Positions 1-7,933 of a DNA stretch of 64,000 bases are shown here, in pieces. The DNA is from JABDKH01 sp963768565 (GTDB lineage: Bacteria; Bacteroidota; Rhodothermia; Rhodothermales; JABDKH01). Every line of letters starts with the position of its first letter. Position 1 is the stretch's first letter. Where the stretch lies: contig CAVYIO010000020.1 in assembly GCA_963768565.1 (NCBI GenBank), forward strand, positions 124,001 through 188,000, given 5' to 3'. A program made the translations under genes and the position numbers. The notes under the pieces were generated by a model. It made no database searches and was not told the DNA's origin. It was given only the letters and a program-made list of their open reading frames with translations.

Positions 1-277
1 GCGCTGCGGAAACCAGGATGACGATGTTCACGAACGATGCAAACCCGCCCGTCCACATCAAATTGTAGAAGACGCTCTGCGCCGGCGAATTCATTCGAAC
101 GAGCTCGAATACGATGGCGATTGTGCAAGCCGCGACACCGAGCCACGGTACGATGCGATCGTCGTTGCGAAACGAGTCCCAGACAACCATGAGCAGGCCG
201 GTAGCTGCGATGAGTACTAGCGACAGCGAACTGAAGAGGTCGCTGCCCATTGCACTGTATGCTCCAGAAAGATCCAT
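1..277 (-). CDS. nuoN: NADH-quinone oxidoreductase subunit N (partial, N-terminus only)
   Basis: Minus-strand frame open from an ATG at 277 to the window edge; 92 residues of the N-terminus are visible, starting MDLSGAYSAMGSDLF. Hydrophobic stretches around residues 15-32, 44-60 and 72-92 look like the first three membrane helices of NuoN. NuoN is one of the three antiporter-like proton-pumping subunits of the membrane arm of respiratory complex I. It is the last gene seen of the nuoJKLM-nhaD-pcd-nuoN series, 38 bases after pcd, so it is probably co-transcribed. Identification rests on position and membrane topology more than on catalytic motifs, because the conserved Glu/Lys residues lie beyond the edge. 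Confidence 0.8.
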   Translation of the reverse strand, partial: MDLSGAYSAMGSDLFSSLSLVLIAATGLLMVVWDSFRNDDRIVPWLGVAACTIAIVFELVRMNSPAQSVFYNLMWTGGFASFVNIVILVSAA

Positions 278-315
278 CTAAGCAACCTTGTTATTGTTCG
301 CCTGCTGACGCGTGC

Positions 316-606
316 TCATACCCAGGAAAAACCCTCGATCGATGTTGCGAGCTCCACGTCCTTTCCCGTGACGCGATCTCCGGCATCGTGCGTTGTGAGA
401 GCGATTTCGACCCGGCTGTACACGTTGCGGATCTCTGGATGATGGTTGAGCTGCTCGGCTTCGAACGCAACTCGTACAATAAAGCTGACCGCTTCCTTGA
501 ACGAAGAGAAGCTGAATGTCTTGACGAGTTTGTCGTCGGCGAAAGACCAGCCCGGAAGCTCTTGAAGAGCTTCCGTCACTTGTGGCGTGTTGAGAGGCGT
601 TGTCAT
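316..606 (-). CDS. pcd: pterin-4a-carbinolamine dehydratase (4a-hydroxytetrahydrobiopterin dehydratase)
   Basis: 96 residues, the usual PCD/DCoH size. Enzymes of this family dehydrate 4a-hydroxytetrahydropterin, recycling the cofactor of aromatic amino acid hydroxylases. The signature is clear: LNHHPEIRNVY with H55, H56 and P57, followed by TTHDAG with H73 and D74, which form the active-site histidine set. I chose the ATG at 606 because it overlaps the nhaD stop as ATGA, a typical coupled start; an in-frame ATG at 621 would add five residues. The gene sits inside the complex I operon between nhaD and nuoN, where no hydroxylase is visible. This suggests a role tied to complex I rather than phenylalanine metabolism. 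A pcd homologue among complex I genes is, as I recall, known from Rhodothermus marinus. Confidence 0.93.
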   Translation of the reverse strand: MTTPLNTPQVTEALQELPGWSFADDKLVKTFSFSSFKEAVSFIVRVAFEAEQLNHHPEIRNVYSRVEIALTTHDAGDRVTGKDVELATSIEGFSWV

Positions 607-2180
607 GGTTGGAGAACCCATCCGCTATAGAAAACGATGTACACAAGCACGTAGATCGGAAGAAGGATGGGTATCGAGTATCGCCAGATGTAGCCCATGA
701 AGGACGGGGTCTCGACTCCCTTGGCCTCGGCAATCGCTTTGACCATGAAGTTCGGGGCGTTGCCAATGTAGGACATCGCACCAAAGAAGACCGCCGCAAC
801 AGATATCGCCTGCAGGAAGAACCACGACTCCGGATCGGACAGGGCCGGCTCCGCAAACTCCTTCACCTGCGCGACCACGTTCACGTCAAGACCGAACTTG
901 CCCATCGCCGCGGATACGAAATTCAGATAGGTCGGGGCGTTGTCGAGTATGCCCGATAGAATGCCCGTGCCGAAGTAAAACATCCCGACGGTGAGGGACT
1001 CAGCATGGTTCTGCGCGAAGGCGGCGATGTTCGCGAGTGCCGGCTGCATCGTGGCGAAAATGCCCAGGAAGAGCCACCCCACTTCTCTGATGGGTTCGAA
1101 ATTGAATTCGTTCTTCTCGAGAACGGTTCTGTCTGCGCTTCGGTACGCCAGGACCGCCACCGTAAGCATGATGATTTCCCGGATTCCGAACGGGATGTGG
1201 ATGTCGCCCACATGCAGCGCCGGTACCCACTCGAACACGTTCGGGTCGATGAACACCGACACGATGATAATCGCGATCCATATGAAACTCTTCATCCCTT
1301 CAACCTGAACCGTTGGCAGGTTCGGGTCGGCATCCGGACTGACATCCTTGTTGCGGAAATCGAAGACCAGAAAGACGGCAAGGATGAGCAGAGTTGTGGG
1401 TAGCCAGATGTACCAGACGTGAGTGAATGTCCAGAAGAACGGCACGCCCCTCAGGAATCCGAGGAACAGGGGCGGATCGCCGATTGGAGTTAGCGCGCCG
1501 CCGACGTTGGCCACGAGGAAGATGAAGAAGACGATGTGGTATGCCCTCAAACGGCCGGTATTCAGTCGCATATAGCAGCGAATGAACAGCATCGCCGAGC
1601 CGGTTGTAGCGATCAGGTTTGCGATCACGGAGGCGACCAACAACAGAAACGCGTTGGACCAGGGCGTTCCCCGCGCATTCACCTTCACATAGATCCCGCT
1701 GGCAGCGATGAAGAGAGAAGCCACCAGGGCGATAAAGGCGAGGTACTCCTGGATGGCGTGAATCACCGGAGTCGCGGTCCCGAGTCCGAAGATGTAGGCG
1801 ACCGCAACAATCAATCCCAGCGAAATGGCATACTTCGGGTAGTGGTGATGCCAGTGATGTGCATAGAACAGGGGCCCGGTCGCGATCATGACGAGCAGGA
1901 TCACGAACGGAAGCACGAGCCACACCGGTGGAACTTCGCCGTGGCCATCGCCTCCCTCTTCCACGTCCGCGTGATCGCCGGCCGATTCCGTACCGGTCTC
2001 TTGAGCAAGGTCGTGCGCTACTACTCCTGCAGAATCCGCAGCCGCCACGACGTCCGGAGTGGGGACGTCCACATCCTGAGCGTAAACGGTCCCCGAACAG
2101 AAACCGATCGCCAGAATCATCACCATCCTGGCAAGGAGGTGCAAGCGACCTTTGGTCTTGATATGAGGATCGGATTTCAT
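603..2180 (-). CDS. nhaD: Na+/H+ antiporter, NhaD family
   Basis: 525-residue integral membrane protein of the NhaD/arsenite-citrate permease (ion transporter) superfamily. A cleavable signal-like segment (about residues 14-35, ending VYAQ) precedes an acidic, His-rich linker (residues 40-85), then some 11-12 hydrophobic segments. The stretch GGALTPIGDPPLFLGFLRG near the middle is the characteristic NhaD motif with a polar break in a transmembrane helix. NhaD exchanges Na+ or Li+ for protons at the inner membrane. It lies 22 bases after nuoM and overlaps pcd by four bases, so it is inside the complex I transcription unit. This fits use of the proton gradient made by complex I for Na+ extrusion; the direct functional link is an inference. 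Confidence 0.9.
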   Translation of the reverse strand: MKSDPHIKTKGRLHLLARMVMILAIGFCSGTVYAQDVDVPTPDVVAAADSAGVVAHDLAQETGTESAGDHADVEEGGDGHGEVPPVWLVLPFVILLVMIATGPLFYAHHWHHHYPKYAISLGLIVAVAYIFGLGTATPVIHAIQEYLAFIALVASLFIAASGIYVKVNARGTPWSNAFLLLVASVIANLIATTGSAMLFIRCYMRLNTGRLRAYHIVFFIFLVANVGGALTPIGDPPLFLGFLRGVPFFWTFTHVWYIWLPTTLLILAVFLVFDFRNKDVSPDADPNLPTVQVEGMKSFIWIAIIIVSVFIDPNVFEWVPALHVGDIHIPFGIREIIMLTVAVLAYRSADRTVLEKNEFNFEPIREVGWLFLGIFATMQPALANIAAFAQNHAESLTVGMFYFGTGILSGILDNAPTYLNFVSAAMGKFGLDVNVVAQVKEFAEPALSDPESWFFLQAISVAAVFFGAMSYIGNAPNFMVKAIAEAKGVETPSFMGYIWRYSIPILLPIYVLVYIVFYSGWVLQP

Positions 2181-2202
2181 CTAGGAGATCGCTTCTAGCA
2201 AG

Positions 2203-3807
2203 CTACTCAGACGTCGCCACGAGTGGTGCAGGCCATTCTTCGTCGTCGTTCAGCGCGAGCTGTCGCTGCTCGATCGAGGCAAGCGCGGATGCGTGTTTGG
2301 CCTCTACAACTTCCAGGAGATAGCGAGTCGCCGGCTCGCTCTTCTGAAGGAACGAGTTAGGAGCAAGGCCCATGATCAACATCAGCGCAATGAGCGGCAC
2401 CATCAGGGCGAACTCGCGGAGGTTGACATCCGGCATGGCGAGATTTGCCTCGTGGGTCACCTGGCCGAAGAAGATCCTGTAGATCATCCAGAGAAGGTAC
2501 ACTGCCGCCAGAATGACGCCCGACGTCGCAAAAGCCACGAGTACCGGACTGTCGAGTACGGTGCTCTTGAAAGAGCCCACGAGAATCAAGAACTCGCCGA
2601 CGAATCCGTTCAGGCCCGGCAGCCCGGCCGACGCCAGCACAGTGAACACCATGAAGAAGCTGAGGACCGGAACCACCTTCGCAATTCCTCCGAAGTCCTC
2701 CATCAGACGTGTATGCCGCCGCTCGTACAGCATGCCCACAAGAAGGAAGAGTGCGCCGGTCGAGATCCCGTGATTGACCATCTGTATCATCGCACCCTGA
2801 AGCGCTTCGGTCGTGAACGCAAAGATGCCGAGCACGACAAAGCCAAGGTGGCTGACCGAGGAGTACGCAACGAGTTTCTTGGCGTCAGGCTGTGCCCGCG
2901 ACACGAGCGCACCGTAGATGATCCCGATCACTGCGAGAACGGCAAAGAGCATCGCGTACTTGTACGATGCGTACGGGAAGAATGGCAGACAGAACCGAAC
3001 CAGACCGTACGTACCCATCTTCAGCAGGACGCCCGCCAGTATGACAGATCCTCCTGTCGGAGCCTGAACGTGAGCGTCCGGCAACCAGGTGTGCAATGGA
3101 AACAGCGGGACCTTGATCGCAAAGGCGAACGCGAACAGGAAGAAGAGCCACGTCTGCATGGTGACGGGCGTGTCAAACGCGACGAGTTTGTACCAGTCAG
3201 TCGTGAACACACCAGCGTTAACGGCATCTCCCGCCTGAAAGCCCAGATACAGAATTGCCACGAGCATCAGCAGCGAACCGACCAGCGTAAACAGCACGAA
3301 TTTGACCGCGGCATAGATCCGGTCCTCTCCGCCCCATATTCCGATGATGAAGTACATCGGGATGAGCGTGAGCTCGAAGAACATGTAGAAGAGGATGATG
3401 TCGTACGACGTGAAGACGCCGGTCACACCCGTCTGCAGGACGAGGAGAAGGACGTAATACCCCTTGTGCGACTTCTGGATGTAGTTCCACGACGACATGA
3501 TCACGATTGGCCCGAGCAGCGTCGTCAGCATGACGAGCAGAATGTTGAGGCCGTCGATACCAACGAAGTACTTGATATCGAACGCATCGGGAAACCACGA
3601 TCCCGAGATGTCGACGAGCTGAGGTGCCAGCGCCGTGCTGACGGCAGGATCAAAACCTGTATAAAGGCCGATCGACAGGACGAAGGTCGCCAGTGTCGTA
3701 ACGAGGGCCGTCCATCGGATCGCGTTGACCGACCTGGCAAGCATTGTCAGGACGGCGCCCACCACCGGCAGGAAAATGACCCAGGAAGTCAGGTACGGGA
3801 TCTCCAT
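2203..3807 (-). CDS. nuoM: NADH-quinone oxidoreductase subunit M
   Basis: 534-residue antiporter-like subunit of complex I, full length for the family, with about 14 predicted helices. The two best-known charged residues of the proton channel are present: E145 in the segment YMFFELTLIPMYFIIG, and K232 in IKVPLFPLHTWLPDAHVQAP, the hallmark loop of NuoL/M/N and Mrp antiporters. The start ATG at 3807 gives MEIPYLTSWVIFLPVVG, the normal NuoM beginning. It follows nuoL by 35 bases and precedes nhaD by 22 bases on the same strand. The C-terminal tail after about residue 500 is hydrophilic and runs a little longer than usual. I see no interruption in this gene, in contrast to nuoL next door. Confidence 0.95.
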   Translation of the reverse strand: MEIPYLTSWVIFLPVVGAVLTMLARSVNAIRWTALVTTLATFVLSIGLYTGFDPAVSTALAPQLVDISGSWFPDAFDIKYFVGIDGLNILLVMLTTLLGPIVIMSSWNYIQKSHKGYYVLLLVLQTGVTGVFTSYDIILFYMFFELTLIPMYFIIGIWGGEDRIYAAVKFVLFTLVGSLLMLVAILYLGFQAGDAVNAGVFTTDWYKLVAFDTPVTMQTWLFFLFAFAFAIKVPLFPLHTWLPDAHVQAPTGGSVILAGVLLKMGTYGLVRFCLPFFPYASYKYAMLFAVLAVIGIIYGALVSRAQPDAKKLVAYSSVSHLGFVVLGIFAFTTEALQGAMIQMVNHGISTGALFLLVGMLYERRHTRLMEDFGGIAKVVPVLSFFMVFTVLASAGLPGLNGFVGEFLILVGSFKSTVLDSPVLVAFATSGVILAAVYLLWMIYRIFFGQVTHEANLAMPDVNLREFALMVPLIALMLIMGLAPNSFLQKSEPATRYLLEVVEAKHASALASIEQRQLALNDDEEWPAPLVATSE

Positions 3808-3842
3808 GTCTGCATCACCAGAATCTTTCTAGTACTAGTCCC

Positions 3843-5846
3843 TTACCCGAATAACATGAGTGCGACGACAAGGACAACACCCAGGACGATTGCCGTTGCG
3901 TAGTTCTGCACTCTGCCGGTTTGCACATAGCGCAGTAGCTGGCCGGTTCCCCTTGTCACATAGCCGACGCCGTTGACCACACCGTCCACGATGTACTGGT
4001 CAAACGGAGCCCACAACTTGTGTGCGCCGCCGACGACCGGGCCGACGACGGTGCGCTCGTAGAACTCGTCCCAGAAGTACTTGCCCTGCCACCACTGGTA
4101 GAGTCGGCCGAAGCGCGCGCTCAGTTTCGCGTCGTAGGCAAGGCCGTCGCGCGAGTAGACGCGCCAGCCAATCCAGAGACCGATGATGGCGATGGCCGAC
4201 CCGAGGCCGATCAGGGCCCACTCGATGGCAAGGAAACTCTCACCGTGTGCAGGCAAAACGGATTCGGCAACGGGGCCTCCGTACGGCTCACCCAGAAAAT
4301 GATGGATCCAGTTCCATTCGCCGTGCGCGATGACGCCAGGAATACCGACGAAACCGGCGACGAGCGAGAGTATCGCCCAGAACCCACAGAGGAAGCGTGA
4401 TCGTCCAGGGTGACTCCTGCGGCTTGATGGTTTCCGCCATGCGGCCAGCGCGACTCGCCTTCGAACGTCAGCATGTACGACACGCATCATGTAGAATGCG
4501 GTCAGCAAGGCCGTAACGATGCCGACGCCCCACACAAACCACGCGTAGCCGTTGCCCGCGTACCCGTATTCGAAGGCCTTGAACAGGATCTCGTCCTTTG
4601 AAAAGAAACCGGCCGTGAGCGGCAGCCCGGCGATGGCGACGCGTCGCGAACAAATACGTCATCCGTGTCGACGGCATGAACTTCTTCAGACCGCCCATCG
4701 TGCGCATGTCCTGCGGATCGAGGTGACCCTGTGACCCTGCTCATGCAATTCGATGCTCGACCTCGTGCATGCCATGGATCACGCTGCCGGAGCCAAGGAA
4801 GAGGCAGGCTTTGAAGAAGGCGTGTGTGAAGACATGGAAGATGGCGACGAAGAACGCGCCGACACCGGCCGACATGAACATGTAGCCGAGCTGCGACACG
4901 GTCGAGTAGGCGAGCACCCGCTTGATGTCATTCTGTGTGATGGCGATCGTCGCGGCCATGATCGCCGTCGTGGCACCCACGATTGCAATAACGGCCATCA
5001 TCGTGGGCGCGGCCAGCACCAACGGCGAGAGTCTGGCCAACAGATAGAGCCCACTCGTGACCATCGTTGCCGCGTGGATCAACGCCGAGACGGGCGTCGG
5101 GCCCGCCATGGCATCCGGCAGCCAGACGAACAGAGGAATCTGCGCGCTCTTCCCGGTCGCGCCGATAAAGAGCAGCAACACCACCCAGTTGACGCGTCGA
5201 CTGCGATCATGCGCCGACGGATCGGCGAGAAGCAGTCTCGAAATCGAGCGCTACCGAGTTCACGGAACAGGATGAACATCGCCATCAGGAAGGCGAAGTC
5301 GCCGATTCGGTTGACGATGAACGCCTTGTTGGCTGCCGCACTGTTCTTCAGATCGGTATACCAGAAGCCGATCAGCAGATATGAGCACAGTCCTACCCCC
5401 TCCCAACCCAGAAACAGCACCAGCAGGTTGTCGCCGAATACCAGGTTGAGCATCATAAAGATGAACAGGTTCATGTAGGCGAAGAACCTCCAATACCCGG
5501 GATCGCCATGCATGTATCCGACGGAGTAGAGGTGGATCAAGGCACCCACACCCGATACGACCAGCCCCATGAGCAGCGAGAGCTCGTCAACCCGATAGGC
5601 AAAGGATACCTGGAAGTCTCCCGCCGCCATCCAGGTGTAGTAATCCAGGACGAGCGGCTCTCCGGCGAACGAGAGGAAGAGCAGCAGAATGAGAACGAAC
5701 GGGATCGCGACCACGAGCGTGCCGACAATTCCGAAGAGCGTCTCGCGTTCGCGAAGTCCCGGTAGAAAAAGTCCACCGAGCCCGTTGAACAACGCGCCGG
5801 CCAGCGGCAGCAGAAGAATCAGTTGTACTTGAACGTCCGCTCCCAT
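3843..5846 (-). pseudogene. nuoL: NADH-quinone oxidoreductase subunit L, interrupted by multiple frameshifts and a stop
   Basis: All parts of NuoL are present in order but in changing frames. The N-terminus (from 5846; NLVFGDNLLVLFLGWEGVGL) is intact to about 5235, where the frame shifts. The second part contains QIPLFVWLPDAMAGPTPVSA and ends at an in-frame TGA at 4741-4743 next to an 8-bp tandem duplication. The same frame then resumes with MRTMGGLKKF. Further shifts fall near 4640, 4480, 4445 and 4382. From about 4380 the C-terminus (SLVAGFVGIPGVIAHG to VALMLFG) is normal. The span 2004 bases is a multiple of three, matching a 667-residue original. Either this locus is decaying or the assembly has clustered indels; since nuoJ, K, M and N are intact I favour sequence error. 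RBS-like GAGACAGG precedes the start. Confidence 0.9.
4723..4738. repeat. 8-bp tandem duplication inside nuoL
   Basis: The octamer GTGACCCT occurs twice head-to-tail (4723-4730 and 4731-4738). It sits two bases from the in-frame stop codon that interrupts nuoL. One copy restores a sequence reading H-E-Q-G-H-L-D-P-Q-D-M in another frame, which resembles the usual NuoL loop, so the duplication looks like a recent lesion or an assembly artefact. Confidence 0.85.
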
Positions 5847-5902
5847 ACCGCTACCTGTCTCGCTGCTCCTGCTTGATCGCCATTACCGTCAGACCCGTGC
5901 GC

Positions 5903-6208
5903 CTAGTATTTGAAGAGGTGGAACTCGTTGAGGTCTACTGTCATCTTGTTTCGGAAAACGGCGATGACGATCGCGAGGCCTACCGCAGCCTCCGCGGCAG
6001 CCACCGACATGACAAAGAACACGAGGATCTGTCCCGCCACATCTCCCAGACTCTGGCTGACTGCCACGAGCGACAAGTTCACGGCGTTGAGCATCAGTTC
6101 GATAGACATGAGGACAACGATGGCGTTCCGACGAAAGAGAACGCCGACAACTCCGATCACGAAGAGTATGGCGCTCAGCGCGAGGTACCAGTCGACTGCT
6201 ATCTCCAT
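5903..6208 (-). CDS. nuoK: NADH-quinone oxidoreductase subunit K
   Basis: 101 residues with three hydrophobic helices, the normal NuoK size and topology (MrpC-like membrane subunit of complex I). The two conserved buried glutamates of the family are present: E37 in VVLMSIELMLNAVNL and E73 in VAAAEAAVGLAI. They are part of the proton path linking the quinone site to the antiporter-like subunits. The start ATG at 6208 is preceded by AAGGGA about 5-8 bases upstream, a good ribosome binding site. The gene lies 36 bases after nuoJ and 56 bases before nuoL. No abnormality is seen. Confidence 0.95.
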   Translation of the reverse strand: MEIAVDWYLALSAILFVIGVVGVLFRRNAIVVLMSIELMLNAVNLSLVAVSQSLGDVAGQILVFFVMSVAAAEAAVGLAIVIAVFRNKMTVDLNEFHLFKY

Positions 6209-6244
6209 GCCCGTCCCTTCGTTCTGCTCAACATCATTCTTGCT

Positions 6245-6754
6245 CTAGACAAATCGCCTCTTGGCCAGCATAACGGCCCCGATGGTGGCTGCCAGCAGGA
6301 GAATCCCGATCACTTCCAGGGGCATCGCATAGACGGTGAACAGCTCCCTGGCAATTTCGCGGGCCGAGCCCGTCGCAGCCGCTGCCTCAAGATTCACAGG
6401 CTTCGTCCCCGCTCCCAGTCCGCCCGCGACGACGTACGCAAGCTCAGCGAGCACGCCCATGGCGAGGATAAACGCGATTCCCCGCTTCCAATCTACCGAC
6501 TGAAGCTTCGGCAACGCGGCAAGATTGAGCAACATGATCACGAAGACGAAAAGGATCATGATCGCCCCGGCGTACACGAGAACCTGAACCACGGCGATGA
6601 ATCGCGCACTGAGCGTCAAATAGAGGCCCGCCACGCAGAATAGGTTCAAAATGAGCCAGAGCGCACTCGAAACCGGGTTTCGTGATAGAAGCATTCCCAA
6701 CCCGGCGGTCACGGCCACAACCGCAAGCAGAAAGAAGGTGTACTCAGCTAGCAT
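6245..6754 (-). CDS. nuoJ: NADH-quinone oxidoreductase subunit J
   Basis: 169 residues with five hydrophobic helices. The N-terminal half (FLLAVVAVTAGLGMLLSRNP, then SALWLILNLFCVAGLYL and VQVLVYAGAIMILFVFVIML) is the conserved NuoJ core. The glycine-containing YAGAIMILFVF helix is the one that forms the pi-bulge hinge in complex I structures. NuoJ is in the membrane arm next to NuoK and NuoH. It is the first complex I gene in this window; nuoI and the other nuoA-H genes are not immediately upstream. The operon here therefore starts with nuoJ or the cluster is split in this genome. Upstream, 6755-6959 is non-coding and may carry the promoter. Confidence 0.95.
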   Translation of the reverse strand: MLAEYTFFLLAVVAVTAGLGMLLSRNPVSSALWLILNLFCVAGLYLTLSARFIAVVQVLVYAGAIMILFVFVIMLLNLAALPKLQSVDWKRGIAFILAMGVLAELAYVVAGGLGAGTKPVNLEAAAATGSAREIARELFTVYAMPLEVIGILLLAATIGAVMLAKRRFV

Positions 6755-6959
6755 CTGGTGGAGTGACTAGTGCGTGCTACGGCAGGCCCGGCTCGGGTGA
6801 CAGTGCGACAACAGTGACAGGCGTAATCGGCGGACGAAATTAGACAAATCGCCCTCGTCGGGCAAGAAAAGATAGCGTAAAGACAGCGTCCGTTTTGTCA
6901 CATAATCCTCCGTACCCACACTCCCGCCCAATCCGCGACAGATCGTACGCCTCGACCGT
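6755..6959. other. intergenic region upstream of nuoJ
   Basis: 205 bases without a convincing gene, between the end of the 315-residue membrane protein gene and nuoJ, both on the minus strand. It is the likely place for the promoter of the nuoJ-N operon. I could not identify confident -35/-10 elements or a terminator hairpin in it. Confidence 0.4.
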
Positions 6960-7907
6960 TCACGCCGAATCAAACTCGGCGTTGCGCGCGCGAAGGTCAA
7001 AGTACAAGACAGGCAGGTAAACGGACTTGATGACGGTTGTGCCGAGGCTTGCCAGTGCGACCATGATGCCGTAAAGGAATCCAATGCCCGACAACGACTT
7101 GAGGAGTTCCGCGTCACCCTGCAGGGCCACGTTTCGAGCCTGGTTGAGCCCGGCAAGGAAGAGGTCCTTGAACATCAGAAACTGGAACGGCGTCATGACG
7201 ACCGAAACGAGGACCCCCACAAGGATGGCGAACAACGCCAGGATTCCGAAGGTCCGCATGCCGTTTCCGGCAACGAGTTCGCTGCTACGGCCGAACGCAC
7301 CGAGTACCGGCTGATCCTCCCAGGCAATCGTCGTAGTCCCGAAGGCCCATCTCACTTTCAGGTATATCACGCAGTATATGCCGAACACGACGGCAGCGAC
7401 CGTGCCGAGAATGGAGATAGCTCCTGCATCGAGCGCTATTGCAAGCACCACTGCCATGTAGGGGACCACGATCACCATCACGACAGCAAACTCGGCGAGG
7501 AGCCTCTGCAAGAACGCACGCCAGAGTCGCACGCCAAGTGTCAGCTCGAAGGCCTCCCGGGTCCCGATATGCCTTCCGACCACCTCACCGCAGACGATCA
7601 TCTGCATGGCAACAAGGGCAATCAGTTCGACCACCAGCACGATAATGACGCCCACGATCATGAACAGCACCCAGCCGACCAATTCGACTGCAACTTCCGG
7701 CATTGAGTCGGGCACCCCTCTCCCAATCGCTGTGTCCATTATCGCAGAGAAGAAACCATCCATCACGACACCAAAGAACAACGCCGTCGGGATTGCCAGA
7801 AGCACGAACACGAGACCGATGCGAGAAAACGTCAGGCGAAGAAGCTTAATGGTTCGCTCGAGGATTTCGCCGACGGTCAGTCTGGACAGTTCGAAAGCGG
7901 TACTCAT
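6960..7907 (-). CDS. multi-pass membrane protein, glycerophosphoryl-diester-phosphodiesterase-membrane-domain-like
   Basis: 315 residues with about six hydrophobic helices (roughly residues 30-50, 80-110, 140-165, 170-195, 220-245 and 280-300). A short cytoplasmic N-terminus reads ELSRLTVGEILERTIKLLR. The combination of this LTVGEILxRTIxL-type lead and alternating long hydrophobic segments resembles the membrane domain found in some glycerophosphodiester phosphodiesterases and in free-standing bacterial membrane proteins of unknown function. No catalytic domain is attached. It is 27 bases after the exonuclease gene upstream on the same strand, so the two may be co-transcribed. The function is unknown; the family assignment is by general resemblance. 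Confidence 0.75.
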   Translation of the reverse strand: MSTAFELSRLTVGEILERTIKLLRLTFSRIGLVFVLLAIPTALFFGVVMDGFFSAIMDTAIGRGVPDSMPEVAVELVGWVLFMIVGVIIVLVVELIALVAMQMIVCGEVVGRHIGTREAFELTLGVRLWRAFLQRLLAEFAVVMVIVVPYMAVVLAIALDAGAISILGTVAAVVFGIYCVIYLKVRWAFGTTTIAWEDQPVLGAFGRSSELVAGNGMRTFGILALFAILVGVLVSVVMTPFQFLMFKDLFLAGLNQARNVALQGDAELLKSLSGIGFLYGIMVALASLGTTVIKSVYLPVLYFDLRARNAEFDSA

Positions 7908-7933
7908 GAGTGTCGTGTTTTTGGTTATGCTGA

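Noticed and set aside
2293..3903. Open frame of 536 codons on the plus strand opposite nuoM and the end of nuoL
   Set aside because: It is rich in His, Arg, Glu and Asp with no hydrophobic core or known motif. It is the typical antisense shadow of a GC-rich membrane protein gene; nuoM on the other strand is unmistakable.
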